Of a stretch of 64,000 nt of DNA, positions 32,809-39,790 are shown piece by piece (position 1 is the first letter of the stretch; every line of letters starts with the position of its first letter). The translations under genes and the position numbers were made by a program. Under the pieces are notes generated by a model. It made no database searches. It saw only the letters and a program-made list of their open reading frames with translations, and had not been told where the DNA came from. The stretch lies in contig JODX01000005.1 in assembly GCA_000719105.1 (NCBI GenBank), positions 385,082-449,081 on the forward strand. The letters run 5' to 3'. Source of the stretch: Streptomyces sclerotialus (GTDB lineage Bacteria > Actinomycetota > Actinomycetes > Streptomycetales > Streptomycetaceae).

Positions 32809-33888
32809 TCAGGACGTCAGCCATGCCCGCAGCCGCTCCTCGCCCGCGAGGACCTTCGTCACCTCTACCCGCTCGTCCCGCTTGTGTGCCAGATGCGGGT
32901 TGCCCGGGCCGTAGTTGACGGCGGGCACGCCGAGCGCGCTGAAGCGGGAGACGTCCGTCCAGCCGTACTTGGGCTGCGGGGTGCCGCCCACCGCCTCGAC
33001 GAAGGCGGCGGCCGCCGGGTGGGAGAGACCGGGCATCGCTGCGCCGCTGTGGTCGTCGACCACGAACTCCTCCACCCCGCACCCGTCGAAGACCTGGCGC
33101 ACATGCGCCAGCGCCTCGGCCTCGCTGCGGTCCGGTGCGTAGCGGAAGTTGACCGTCACCACGCACTCGTCCGGAATGACGTTGCCGGCCACACCGCCCG
33201 AGATGCCCACCGCGTTCAGGCCCTCCCGGTACTCCAGGCCGTCGATGACCGGGTGGCGCGGCTCGTACGCCGCCAGCCGCGCCAGGATCGGGGCCGCCGC
33301 GTGGATCGCGTTGGAGCCCATCCACCCGCGCGCGGAGTGGGCGCGTTCACCCTTGGTCTTCAGCAGGACCCTGAGGGTGCCCTGGCAGCCGCCCTCGACC
33401 TGGCCGTCGGACGGTTCCAGGAGGACCGCGAAGTCGCCCTCCAGCCAGTCCGGGTGCGCCTCGGCCACGTGCTTGAGGCCGTTCAGTTCGGCCGCGACCT
33501 CCTCGTTGTCGTAGAAGACGAAGGTGAGGTCGCGGTTGGGGGCGGGGACGGTGGCCGCGATGCGGAGCTGCACCGCCACGCCCGCCTTCATGTCGCAGGT
33601 GCCGCAGCCCCACAGCACGCCGTCCTCGTCGAGCCGCGAGGGCACGTTGTCCGCGATGGGTACGGTGTCGATGTGCCCGGCGAGGATCACGCGCTCGGCG
33701 TGGCCGAGGTTCGTGCGGGCGACGACGTTGTTGCCGTACCGGTCGACCGTCAGGTGCGGCAGCGCGCGCAGCGCGGTCTCGATCGCGTCCGCGAGGGGCT
33801 TCTCGGTGCCGCTCTCGGAGGGGAAGTCGACGAGCCGTGCGGTCAGCCGCGCGGCGTCCAGCGTGAGGTCAAGCGGGGTATCGGCCAT
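32809..33888 (-). CDS. dapE: Succinyl-diaminopimelate desuccinylase
   Basis: 359 residues from the ATG at 33888 (MADTPLDLTLDAARL). The M20 metallopeptidase fold has zinc-site motifs VILAGHIDTVP, WGCGTCDMKAG and YDNEEVAAE; the dimerisation domain is VEGGCQGTLRVLLKTKG. It splits N-succinyl-LL-diaminopimelate to LL-diaminopimelate in lysine and cell-wall synthesis. DapC is encoded 2.1 kb to the right. dapD is not in the window. Confidence 0.93.
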   Translation of the reverse strand: MADTPLDLTLDAARLTARLVDFPSESGTEKPLADAIETALRALPHLTVDRYGNNVVARTNLGHAERVILAGHIDTVPIADNVPSRLDEDGVLWGCGTCDMKAGVAVQLRIAATVPAPNRDLTFVFYDNEEVAAELNGLKHVAEAHPDWLEGDFAVLLEPSDGQVEGGCQGTLRVLLKTKGERAHSARGWMGSNAIHAAAPILARLAAYEPRHPVIDGLEYREGLNAVGISGGVAGNVIPDECVVTVNFRYAPDRSEAEALAHVRQVFDGCGVEEFVVDDHSGAAMPGLSHPAAAAFVEAVGGTPQPKYGWTDVSRFSALGVPAVNYGPGNPHLAHKRDERVEVTKVLAGEERLRAWLTS

Positions 33889-34010
33889 GCCCACGACCCT
33901 AGCGCCCCTCCCCCGTCGCCCCTCCGTCCCGCCCGGCCCGCCGCCCCGTCGCACCCGGTTCTCCACAGGCTCACATGGCTCGTACACACTGCTCCAGTAC
34001 TTTGTACGGC

Positions 34011-35150
34011 GTGCCTGAGCAGTCCCACGCCTCATCCCACGCCTCGTCCCACGCCTCATCCCGCGCGCAGGACCCCACGCGGTCCTCCGTGCGGTCCTCC
34101 GCCCCCCGTCGTCGCCGTGGCCGGCTCCTCCGGCACGGGGCGGCGTTCACCGTGCTGCTCGCGCTCGCGGGCTACCTCGCGGTGCAGTACGTCACCGGGG
34201 GCTCGGGTGCGCCGCGCTGCGTGGTGGTGTCCGGGAAGGGGGACGGCGCGTCGTACGAGTTCACGCCCGAGCAGGCCGCCAACGCGGCCACGATCTCGGC
34301 CGTGGGCACCTCGCGCGGCATGCCCGAGCGGGCCGTGACCATCGCACTGGCGACCGCGCTGCAGGAGTCGGCCCTGCGCAACATCGACTACGGCGACCGG
34401 GACTCGCTCGGCCTGTTCCAGCAGCGTCCGTCGCAGGGCTGGGGCACGCGGAAGCAGATCATGGACCCGGCGTACGCGGCGGGCGAGTTCTACGAACACC
34501 TCGCCGAGGTGCCCGGCTACTCGCGGCTGCCGCTGACCGTGGCCGCACAGCGTGTGCAGCGCAGCGGCTACCCGCAGGCGTACGCGAAGCACGAACCGAA
34601 CGCCACGCTGCTCGCCGCCGCCCTCACGGGCCGCGCGGCGGCCACGCTGACCTGCGAGGGACGCCCCGGCGCGACTCCCGACGGCGGACCGGACGCGGTA
34701 CGGGACGCGCTCGTGCGGGACTTCGGCCAGGACGTGCTCGAGCCGGCCGCCGCCGAAGTGGGCTCCGCCGGCACCGCGGAAGCCACCGGGTCCGGCGGCG
34801 GTTCCGGGGCGGCCCCCTCCCCGGGCGCTTCCGGGTCCGCTTCCCCCGCGGACGCCGGCGACACCGTCACCATCCCCGTGCGGACCGGTACCGCGTCCGA
34901 GGCCGCAGCGCGCCGGCACGGCTGGGAACTGGCGCACTGGGCCGTGGCGAACTCCTCCGCCCTGCACATCGAGCGCGTCTCCTATGCGGGCCGCATGTGG
35001 GTCGCCGGAGGCAGCAAGGGGGCGTGGCGCACGGTGGAGGACGGCGACGGCACCACGCGGTCCGACGGCTCCTCCACGTCCACCGGCCCCACCGCGTCCG
35101 GCACCTCCGCCGACTCCACCGCCGTGGTTCGAATCGTCACTGGACACTAG
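34011..35150 (+). CDS. Membrane-anchored lysozyme-like / transglycosylase-like protein
   Basis: 379 residues from the GTG at 34011 (VPEQSHASSHASSHASS); an ATG at 33975 is 12 codons upstream and neither has a clear ribosome site. A basic stretch (PRRRRGRLLRHG) and one membrane helix (AAFTVLLALAGYLAVQYV) precede an extracellular domain with LATALQESALRNIDYGDRDSLGLFQQRPSQGWG, a lysozyme-like fold with a candidate catalytic Glu. Homologues are often called heavy metal transporter, which nothing in this sequence supports. The C-terminal third is Ser/Thr/Gly-rich. The first 12-residue region is coded by a 12-bp DNA repeat. Confidence 0.8.
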   Translation: MPEQSHASSHASSHASSRAQDPTRSSVRSSAPRRRRGRLLRHGAAFTVLLALAGYLAVQYVTGGSGAPRCVVVSGKGDGASYEFTPEQAANAATISAVGTSRGMPERAVTIALATALQESALRNIDYGDRDSLGLFQQRPSQGWGTRKQIMDPAYAAGEFYEHLAEVPGYSRLPLTVAAQRVQRSGYPQAYAKHEPNATLLAAALTGRAAATLTCEGRPGATPDGGPDAVRDALVRDFGQDVLEPAAAEVGSAGTAEATGSGGGSGAAPSPGASGSASPADAGDTVTIPVRTGTASEAAARRHGWELAHWAVANSSALHIERVSYAGRMWVAGGSKGAWRTVEDGDGTTRSDGSSTSTGPTASGTSADSTAVVRIVTGH

Positions 35151-35236
35151 GTATCGGCGCTCACCCGTAGGCGGTACGCGCGTTGCGTCGGGTCGACGCC
35201 GCTCGCATCCTTCCCGCCATGGCGCCCGGATGCGCG

Positions 35237-35301
35237 AGAACCCTTGGGGGCAAAGAGCTGCAAGGGTTCTGCGGACCCCTACGGCGGAGGGTCTTTGCCC
35301 C
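35237..35301 (+). ncRNA. Interlocked inverted repeats (pseudoknot-like element)
   Basis: The gene-free gap 35151-35463 carries two perfect 10-bp inverted repeats that interlock. AGAACCCTTG (35237-35246) pairs with CAAGGGTTCT (35261-35270). The first ten bases of its 14-base loop, GGGGCAAAGA (35247-35256), pair with TCTTTGCCCC (35292-35301). A third small stem GACCC/GGGTC (35274-35278 with 35289-35293) lies between. This is H-type pseudoknot geometry in the leader of the secreted-protein gene, or after the upstream gene. No match to a named riboswitch was recognised. Confidence 0.5.
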
Positions 35302-35463
35302 TATTCATCCAGATCCGATTATGCGATGCATTGCCAACTCTTTACATCGAATCACCGCAACCTTCGCGGGCTTCGAGCGGTAGTCACTGCGTCCGAGCCC
35401 GGAACGATCAACTCCCCAGGAACGTCCGGGCACTTCACAGTTTCCTCCCGTCAAAGGAGCATC

Positions 35464-35904
35464 ATGTCCCTCCCCCTGACCCGCCGAATCGCCCGTACCG
35501 CGCTGCTCACCGCGGCGGGAGCGGCCTCGGTGGTCGGTGCGGCCGGCTCCGCGAGCGCGGCGCCCGCACTCCCCGCCGCCCCGAACCTCGGCGGCCTGAC
35601 CTCCCTGGACGGGGGGAACGTCACCGGCACCGTCAAGAGCGCGGCGCAGCACGCCACCGGCCTCGCGGGCAAGACCGCCGGCAAGACCGTCGGCAAGGCC
35701 GTCAAGAAGGCGGTGCCGACCGGTGGCCAGGCCGTCCGGGCCGCCGCACCGGCCGCCCAGGAGGCGACCGGCCACGCGACGGGCCCGGCCGGCAACCTGG
35801 TCGGCGGCGCGACCAAGTCGGTCGGCAAGGGGCTGCCCACGGACGCCGTCACCGCGAACGGCCTGCCCACCAACGGCCTGCCGCTGAACGGCCTGCCGAT
35901 CTGA
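35464..35904 (+). CDS. Secreted small Ala/Gly-rich protein
   Basis: 146 residues. The signal peptide has RRIARTALLTAAGAASVVGAAGSASA with a likely AxA cut after ASA. The mature part is low-complexity with Lys/Gly/Thr motifs (AGKTAGKTVGKAVKKAV) and ends in a triple GLPxNGLP repeat. AAAGGAG precedes the ATG at 35464. It is likely a wall-associated protein; no enzyme motif is seen. A complex leader lies upstream and a 16-bp terminator stem follows. Confidence 0.8.
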   Translation: MSLPLTRRIARTALLTAAGAASVVGAAGSASAAPALPAAPNLGGLTSLDGGNVTGTVKSAAQHATGLAGKTAGKTVGKAVKKAVPTGGQAVRAAAPAAQEATGHATGPAGNLVGGATKSVGKGLPTDAVTANGLPTNGLPLNGLPI

Positions 35905-35956
35905 CGAGTCACCGCCGTACAGCACGTCACGACTTACGACGGCGACGGCGGCGGAC

Positions 35957-35992
35957 GAGGGGCCCGGGGAACGAATGTTCCCCGGGCCCCTC
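35957..35992. terminator. Bidirectional hairpin terminator
   Basis: A perfect 16-bp stem (35957-35972 with 35977-35992) around GAAT, between the convergent secreted-protein gene and dapC. Confidence 0.88.
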
Positions 35993-36016
35993 ACGCTTGT
36001 CTCTCCGGCCCCGGCC

Positions 36017-37108
36017 TCAGAGCCGCTCGACCGCCGCCGCCACCCGCTCGTCCGTCGCCGTGAACGCCACGCGGACGTGACGCTCGCCCGCCGGGCCGTA
36101 GAAGTCGCCCGGCGCCACGAGAATGCCCCGCTCCGCCAGGTGCGCCACCGTGTCCCAGCAGGACTCGTCGCGGGTCGCCCACAGGTACAGGCTCGCCTCG
36201 CTGTGCTCGATGCGGAAACCGTGGCCGAGGAGGGCGGCGCGCAGGGCGGTGCGGCGGGCCGCATAGCGCTCCCGCTGCTCGCGGACGTGCGCGTCGTCGC
36301 CGAGGGCCGCGACCACGGCCGCCTGGGTCGGCGCGGACGTCATCATGCCGCCGTGCTTGCGGATCTGCAGCAGCGGGCCGAGGACCGCCGGATCACCGGC
36401 GACGAAGGCCGCGCGGTAGCCCGCCAAATTGGAGCGCTTGGACAGGGAGTGGACGGCGACGATCCCGTCGTACGAGCCGCCGCACACGTCCGGGTGCAGT
36501 ACGGAGACGGGCTCGGCCTCCCAGCCCAGCTCCAGGTAGCACTCGTCGGACAGGACGAGGACGCCGTGCCGGCGGGCCCAGGCGACGATCCGGGTGAGCT
36601 CCTCCTTGGGCAGGACGCGGCCGGTCGGGTTCGAGGGCGAGTTCAGCCAGAGGAGCTTCAGGCCCTCCGGGTCCAGCTCCGTCGGGTCGTCGTACGCGAC
36701 GTGCTCCGCGCGCGCGAGACGGGCGCCCACCTCGTACGTCGGGTAGGCCAGACGCGGGAACGCGACCCGGTCGCCCGGGCCGAGACCCAGCTGGGTGGGG
36801 AGCCAGGCCACGAGCTCCTTGGAGCCGACGACGGGCAGCACGTGCCGGTGCGTCAGGTCGCGGGCGCCGAGGCGCCGTGTGAGCCAGCCCGTGATCGCGT
36901 CGCGCAGCTCGGGGGTGCCCCAGACGGTCGGATAGCCCGGCGAGTCGGCCGCGGCCACCAGGGCTTTCTGGACCAGGTCGGGGACCGGGTCGACCGGGGT
37001 GCCGACGGACAGGTCGACGATGCCGCCCGGGTGGGCGGCGGCCGTCGCCTTGTAGGGCTCCAGCTTGTCCCAGGGGAAGGTGGGAAGCCTGTCGCTGACT
37101 GCGGACAC
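36017..37108 (-). CDS. dapC: Succinyldiaminopimelate transaminase (DapC-type)
   Basis: 363 residues from the GTG at 37108. A fold-type I aminotransferase: VVGSKELVAWLP binds the cofactor phosphate, LNSPSNPTGRVLP and SDECYLELGW hold PLP, and the Schiff-base lysine is in SLSKRSNLAGYR. Placement next to a 7Fe ferredoxin gene matches the DapC locus of actinobacteria (Rv1177-Rv1178 in M. tuberculosis). It makes N-succinyl-LL-diaminopimelate, the substrate of DapE encoded 2.1 kb to the left. Confidence 0.9.
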   Translation of the reverse strand: MSAVSDRLPTFPWDKLEPYKATAAAHPGGIVDLSVGTPVDPVPDLVQKALVAAADSPGYPTVWGTPELRDAITGWLTRRLGARDLTHRHVLPVVGSKELVAWLPTQLGLGPGDRVAFPRLAYPTYEVGARLARAEHVAYDDPTELDPEGLKLLWLNSPSNPTGRVLPKEELTRIVAWARRHGVLVLSDECYLELGWEAEPVSVLHPDVCGGSYDGIVAVHSLSKRSNLAGYRAAFVAGDPAVLGPLLQIRKHGGMMTSAPTQAAVVAALGDDAHVREQRERYAARRTALRAALLGHGFRIEHSEASLYLWATRDESCWDTVAHLAERGILVAPGDFYGPAGERHVRVAFTATDERVAAAVERL

Positions 37109-37147
37109 GGTTACTGGCTCACTTTCTCGTACGTACGGCGAACGCCC

Positions 37148-37190
37148 CGGTCCCGTACGGCGATCGGAAGGATCGGGCCGTACGGGACCG
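37148..37190 (-). terminator. Hairpin after the ferredoxin gene
   Basis: A 14-bp perfect stem (37148-37161 with 37177-37190); the loop holds a second short stem CGATC/GATCG. It separates fdxA from dapC on the minus strand and may reduce read-through. Confidence 0.7.
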
Positions 37191-37239
37191 AGGCGGCGCC
37201 GGCGCGGACCGCTTCAGCGGTCCTGCTTCGGCGGAGCGC

Positions 37240-37566
37240 TCAGTGGCCCTGGTTCATCGGGGGCAGGCCCGCGACGAACGGGTGGTCGCGCTCGATCAGA
37301 CCCAGCTTGCTGGCGCCGCCGGGCGAGCCCAGCTCGTCGAAGAACTCGACGTTCGCCTTGTAGTAGTCCTTCCACTCCTCCGGAGTGTCGTCCTCGTAGA
37401 AGATCGCCTCGACCGGGCAGACCGGCTCACAGGCACCACAGTCGACGCATTCGTCCGGGTGGATGTAGAGGGACCGCTGGCCCTCATAGATGCAGTCGAC
37501 CGGGCACTCCTCGATGCACGCCTTGTCCTTGACGTCGACACAAGGCTCTGCGATGACGTAGGTCAC
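37240..37566 (-). CDS. fdxA: Seven-iron ferredoxin
   Basis: 108 residues from the GTG at 37566 with GAGGAGGA upstream. Cluster ligands: CVDVKDKACIEECP then CVDCGACEPVCP, the 3Fe-4S plus 4Fe-4S pattern of 7Fe ferredoxins. The C-terminal 50 residues (DDTPEEWKDYYKANVEFF) match the actinobacterial FdxA/FdxC form. It is a soluble electron carrier. Upstream and divergent is the GNAT gene. Confidence 0.95.
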   Translation of the reverse strand: MTYVIAEPCVDVKDKACIEECPVDCIYEGQRSLYIHPDECVDCGACEPVCPVEAIFYEDDTPEEWKDYYKANVEFFDELGSPGGASKLGLIERDHPFVAGLPPMNQGH

Positions 37567-37706
37567 GCTGTCGTTCCTCCTCGATAGGGCGCTGGCGGGC
37601 CTCCTCAGGCTCCGCCGCCTGGCGCGCGGGAGCGCGGCGTCGTCGATGCCCGCACCTAGTATCTCCGTTCCTGGGCATGATCCGAACAGGAGGGGTGAAC
37701 CGACCC

Positions 37707-38777
37707 GTGGAATTCTCTGGCGGCGCTCGACTCGAGGTCCGTATCAACGCCGCTGACGTGGGCAAACGCGTCTCGGTGCGGCGGGTTGACGAGGCCGCTC
37801 CCGGGGGTGGGAAATTCACCGACACGGTGGGCGTTCTCACATCATGGGACGACGGTGTGCTGGTGATCACACGGCGCACCGGTGAGCAGGTGAGGATCGC
37901 TCAGTCGTCGCTGGTCGCGGGGAAGGTGGTGCCGGCGGCACCGGCCCGGAGGCGGGGACCGGCCGCCTCGTACGCGGAGCTGGCGCGGGTGGCCGCGCGG
38001 GGCTGGCAGCCGGTGGAGCGGGAGCTGCTCGGCGAGTGGGAGCTGCGGGCCGCGTCCGGGTTCACACGGCGCGCGAACTCCGTGCTGCCGCTGGGCGACC
38101 CCGGGCTGCCGCTGGACGAGGCGCTGGCGTACGTACGGGACTGGTACGCGGCCCGTGGGCTGCCCGCGTACGCGCAGCTCGCCACCGGCGGCGAGGGCAC
38201 GCAGGAACTGCTCTGCGCGGAACTGGAACGGCGCGGCTGGACGCGGGAGGTGACCGCCGAGCTGTGGACCGGCGCCCTGGCGCCCGTCGCCGACCGGGAG
38301 ATCCCCGGCGGGATCGTGCTGGCGCGGGCGGCGGACGACGGCTGGCTCGGCCGCTACCAGCGCAAGGGCGTGAGCGAGGTCGCGCTGAAGGTACTCGCGA
38401 GCGGGCCCTCGGTGTGGTTCGCGACCGTGCCGGGCGCGGCGGGCGAGCCCCCGGCGGCGATCGGCCGCTGCGTGGTGGACGGCCGCTGGGCCGGGTTCGC
38501 GGCGGTCGAGGTGGCCCCCGGGAGCCGCCGTCGGGGACTGGCCTCCGCGGTCATGGCGGCTCTCGCCCGCCAGGCCCTCGACGAGGGCGCCTCCGCGGCC
38601 TGGCTCCAGGTGGAGACGGACAACGCCGGGGCGCGGGCCCTGTACGCGGGCATGGGCTTCGGGACGCACCACACGTACCACCACTACCGCGGGCCTGACG
38701 TGCCCCGTCCGGACGTTCCCGGCCCGGAGCTCTCCGGTCCGGATGCTTCCCGCGACGAGACGTACCGATCGCCGTGA
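37707..38777 (+). CDS. GNAT family N-acetyltransferase
   Basis: 356 residues from the GTG at 37707 (VEFSGGARLEVRINAADVG). The N-terminal 60 residues form an SH3-like barrel (VSVRRV...GVLTSWDDGVLVITRR), which is unusual in the superfamily. The C-terminal GNAT domain has VAPGSRRRGLASAVMAALARQA, the acetyl-CoA pyrophosphate loop (R/QxxGxG/A), then WLQVETDNAGARALYAGMGF. The C-terminal 25 residues are a GPDVP/GPELSGPD repeat. It overlaps the next gene by 4 bases (GTGA). Confidence 0.88.
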   Translation: MEFSGGARLEVRINAADVGKRVSVRRVDEAAPGGGKFTDTVGVLTSWDDGVLVITRRTGEQVRIAQSSLVAGKVVPAAPARRRGPAASYAELARVAARGWQPVERELLGEWELRAASGFTRRANSVLPLGDPGLPLDEALAYVRDWYAARGLPAYAQLATGGEGTQELLCAELERRGWTREVTAELWTGALAPVADREIPGGIVLARAADDGWLGRYQRKGVSEVALKVLASGPSVWFATVPGAAGEPPAAIGRCVVDGRWAGFAAVEVAPGSRRRGLASAVMAALARQALDEGASAAWLQVETDNAGARALYAGMGFGTHHTYHHYRGPDVPRPDVPGPELSGPDASRDETYRSP

Positions 38778-39664
38778 CCGGGCACGAGGCTGCTATGCGG
38801 GCGCCCCAGCCACCGGAGCGCGAGCGGGCCGCCGAGGTGCGGCGGCGGTTCGCCGAAGAGGCGCGGTCCGAGCGGCCGGACCTCGCGGCGCTGTGTCTGC
38901 TGGTGGGGGCCGCCGGCGACGGGACGCTGGCCGAGGACGGGATCGACGCGGCGCAGATCGAACTCGACCGGCTGGCCGGGCAGCTGCCGTTCCGCGCGGG
39001 CGCGGGCGGGCCCCGTGCCTGGGCGCTGGCACTGGCCGACCTCCTCGGCGGCCGCTGCGGGTTCGGCGGCTCCCCGGGCGACTACCAGCGGCTGGAGTCC
39101 TCGCTGCTGCACGAGGTGCTGCGGCGGCGGCGCGGGCTGCCCATCCTGCTGTCGGTGGTGTGGATGGAGGTCGCGCGGCGGGCGGGCGCGCCGGTGTACG
39201 GGGTCGCGCTGCCGGGGCACTTCGTGGTGGGCTTCGGCCGGCAGTTCGACTCCCAGGAGGAGCAGGTGCTCGCCGATCCGTTCGCCGGGGGCCGGGTCCT
39301 GACCGGCGGTGACGCGGAGCTGCTGGTCGCGGGGGCCACGGGCGCACCGCTCGACGCGTCGATGCTCACGCCCGCCGCGCCGCTCGAGGTGATCCAGCGC
39401 ATCCTCAACAACATCCGGGCGTGGGCGGCCGCACGGCCCGAGCGCTCCGACGTGTCGCTGTGGGCGGTGGAGCTGTCGCTGCTGCTGCCCTCGCACCCGG
39501 CCCGGCTGCGCTACGAGCACGCCCAGCTGCTGGTGCAGCGCGGGGACTTCCTGCGGGGCGCCACGGAACTCGACGCGTACGCCGAGGTGGTGGCCCCGGT
39601 GGACCAGCCGGCGGCCGAGCGGGTGCGGCGGCAGGCGCGGGCGGCGCGGGCGATGCTCAACTAG
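38774..39664 (+). CDS. SirB1-like transglutaminase-fold protein
   Basis: 296 residues; the GTG at 38774 overlaps the GNAT stop. The central domain has SSLLHEVLRRRRGLPILLSVVWMEVARRAGAPVYGVALPGHFVVGF, typical of the SirB1/UPF0162 family related to transglutaminases; the usual catalytic Cys is not evident. The C-terminal part is TPR-like (LRYEHAQLLVQRGDFLRGATELDAYAEV). The function is unknown. It is a two-gene unit with the acetyltransferase. Confidence 0.85.
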   Translation: MTGHEAAMRAPQPPERERAAEVRRRFAEEARSERPDLAALCLLVGAAGDGTLAEDGIDAAQIELDRLAGQLPFRAGAGGPRAWALALADLLGGRCGFGGSPGDYQRLESSLLHEVLRRRRGLPILLSVVWMEVARRAGAPVYGVALPGHFVVGFGRQFDSQEEQVLADPFAGGRVLTGGDAELLVAGATGAPLDASMLTPAAPLEVIQRILNNIRAWAAARPERSDVSLWAVELSLLLPSHPARLRYEHAQLLVQRGDFLRGATELDAYAEVVAPVDQPAAERVRRQARAARAMLN

Positions 39665-39694
39665 GGGCCACCGGCCCCGGGGGGCGAAAGAACA

Positions 39695-39728
39695 CGAAGG
39701 GCACCCGGTGGGAACCGGGTGCCCTTCG
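39695..39728. terminator. Bidirectional hairpin terminator
   Basis: A perfect 15-bp stem (39695-39709 with 39714-39728) and GGGA loop after the SirB1-like gene, followed by a short direct repeat and the convergent YoaR-like gene. Confidence 0.85.
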
Positions 39729-39736
39729 GCTTCGTA

Positions 39737-39790
39737 CCGACGGCCTCGTACCGACGGCTTCCCGACGGCCTCTTACCGACGGCCTCGTCA
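39737..39790. repeat. 14-bp direct repeats at a gene end
   Basis: Four units beginning CCGACGGCCTC at 39737, 39751 (shortened and changed), 39762 and 39776, mostly ending in GTA or TTA. The last unit contains the stop codon of the minus-strand gene at 39788. This is another repeat with a GTACCGAC junction. Confidence 0.7.

Noticed and set aside
34011..35150. A heavy-metal transporter
   Set aside because: This common label has no support: there is one membrane helix, no metal-binding motif, and a lysozyme-like domain instead.
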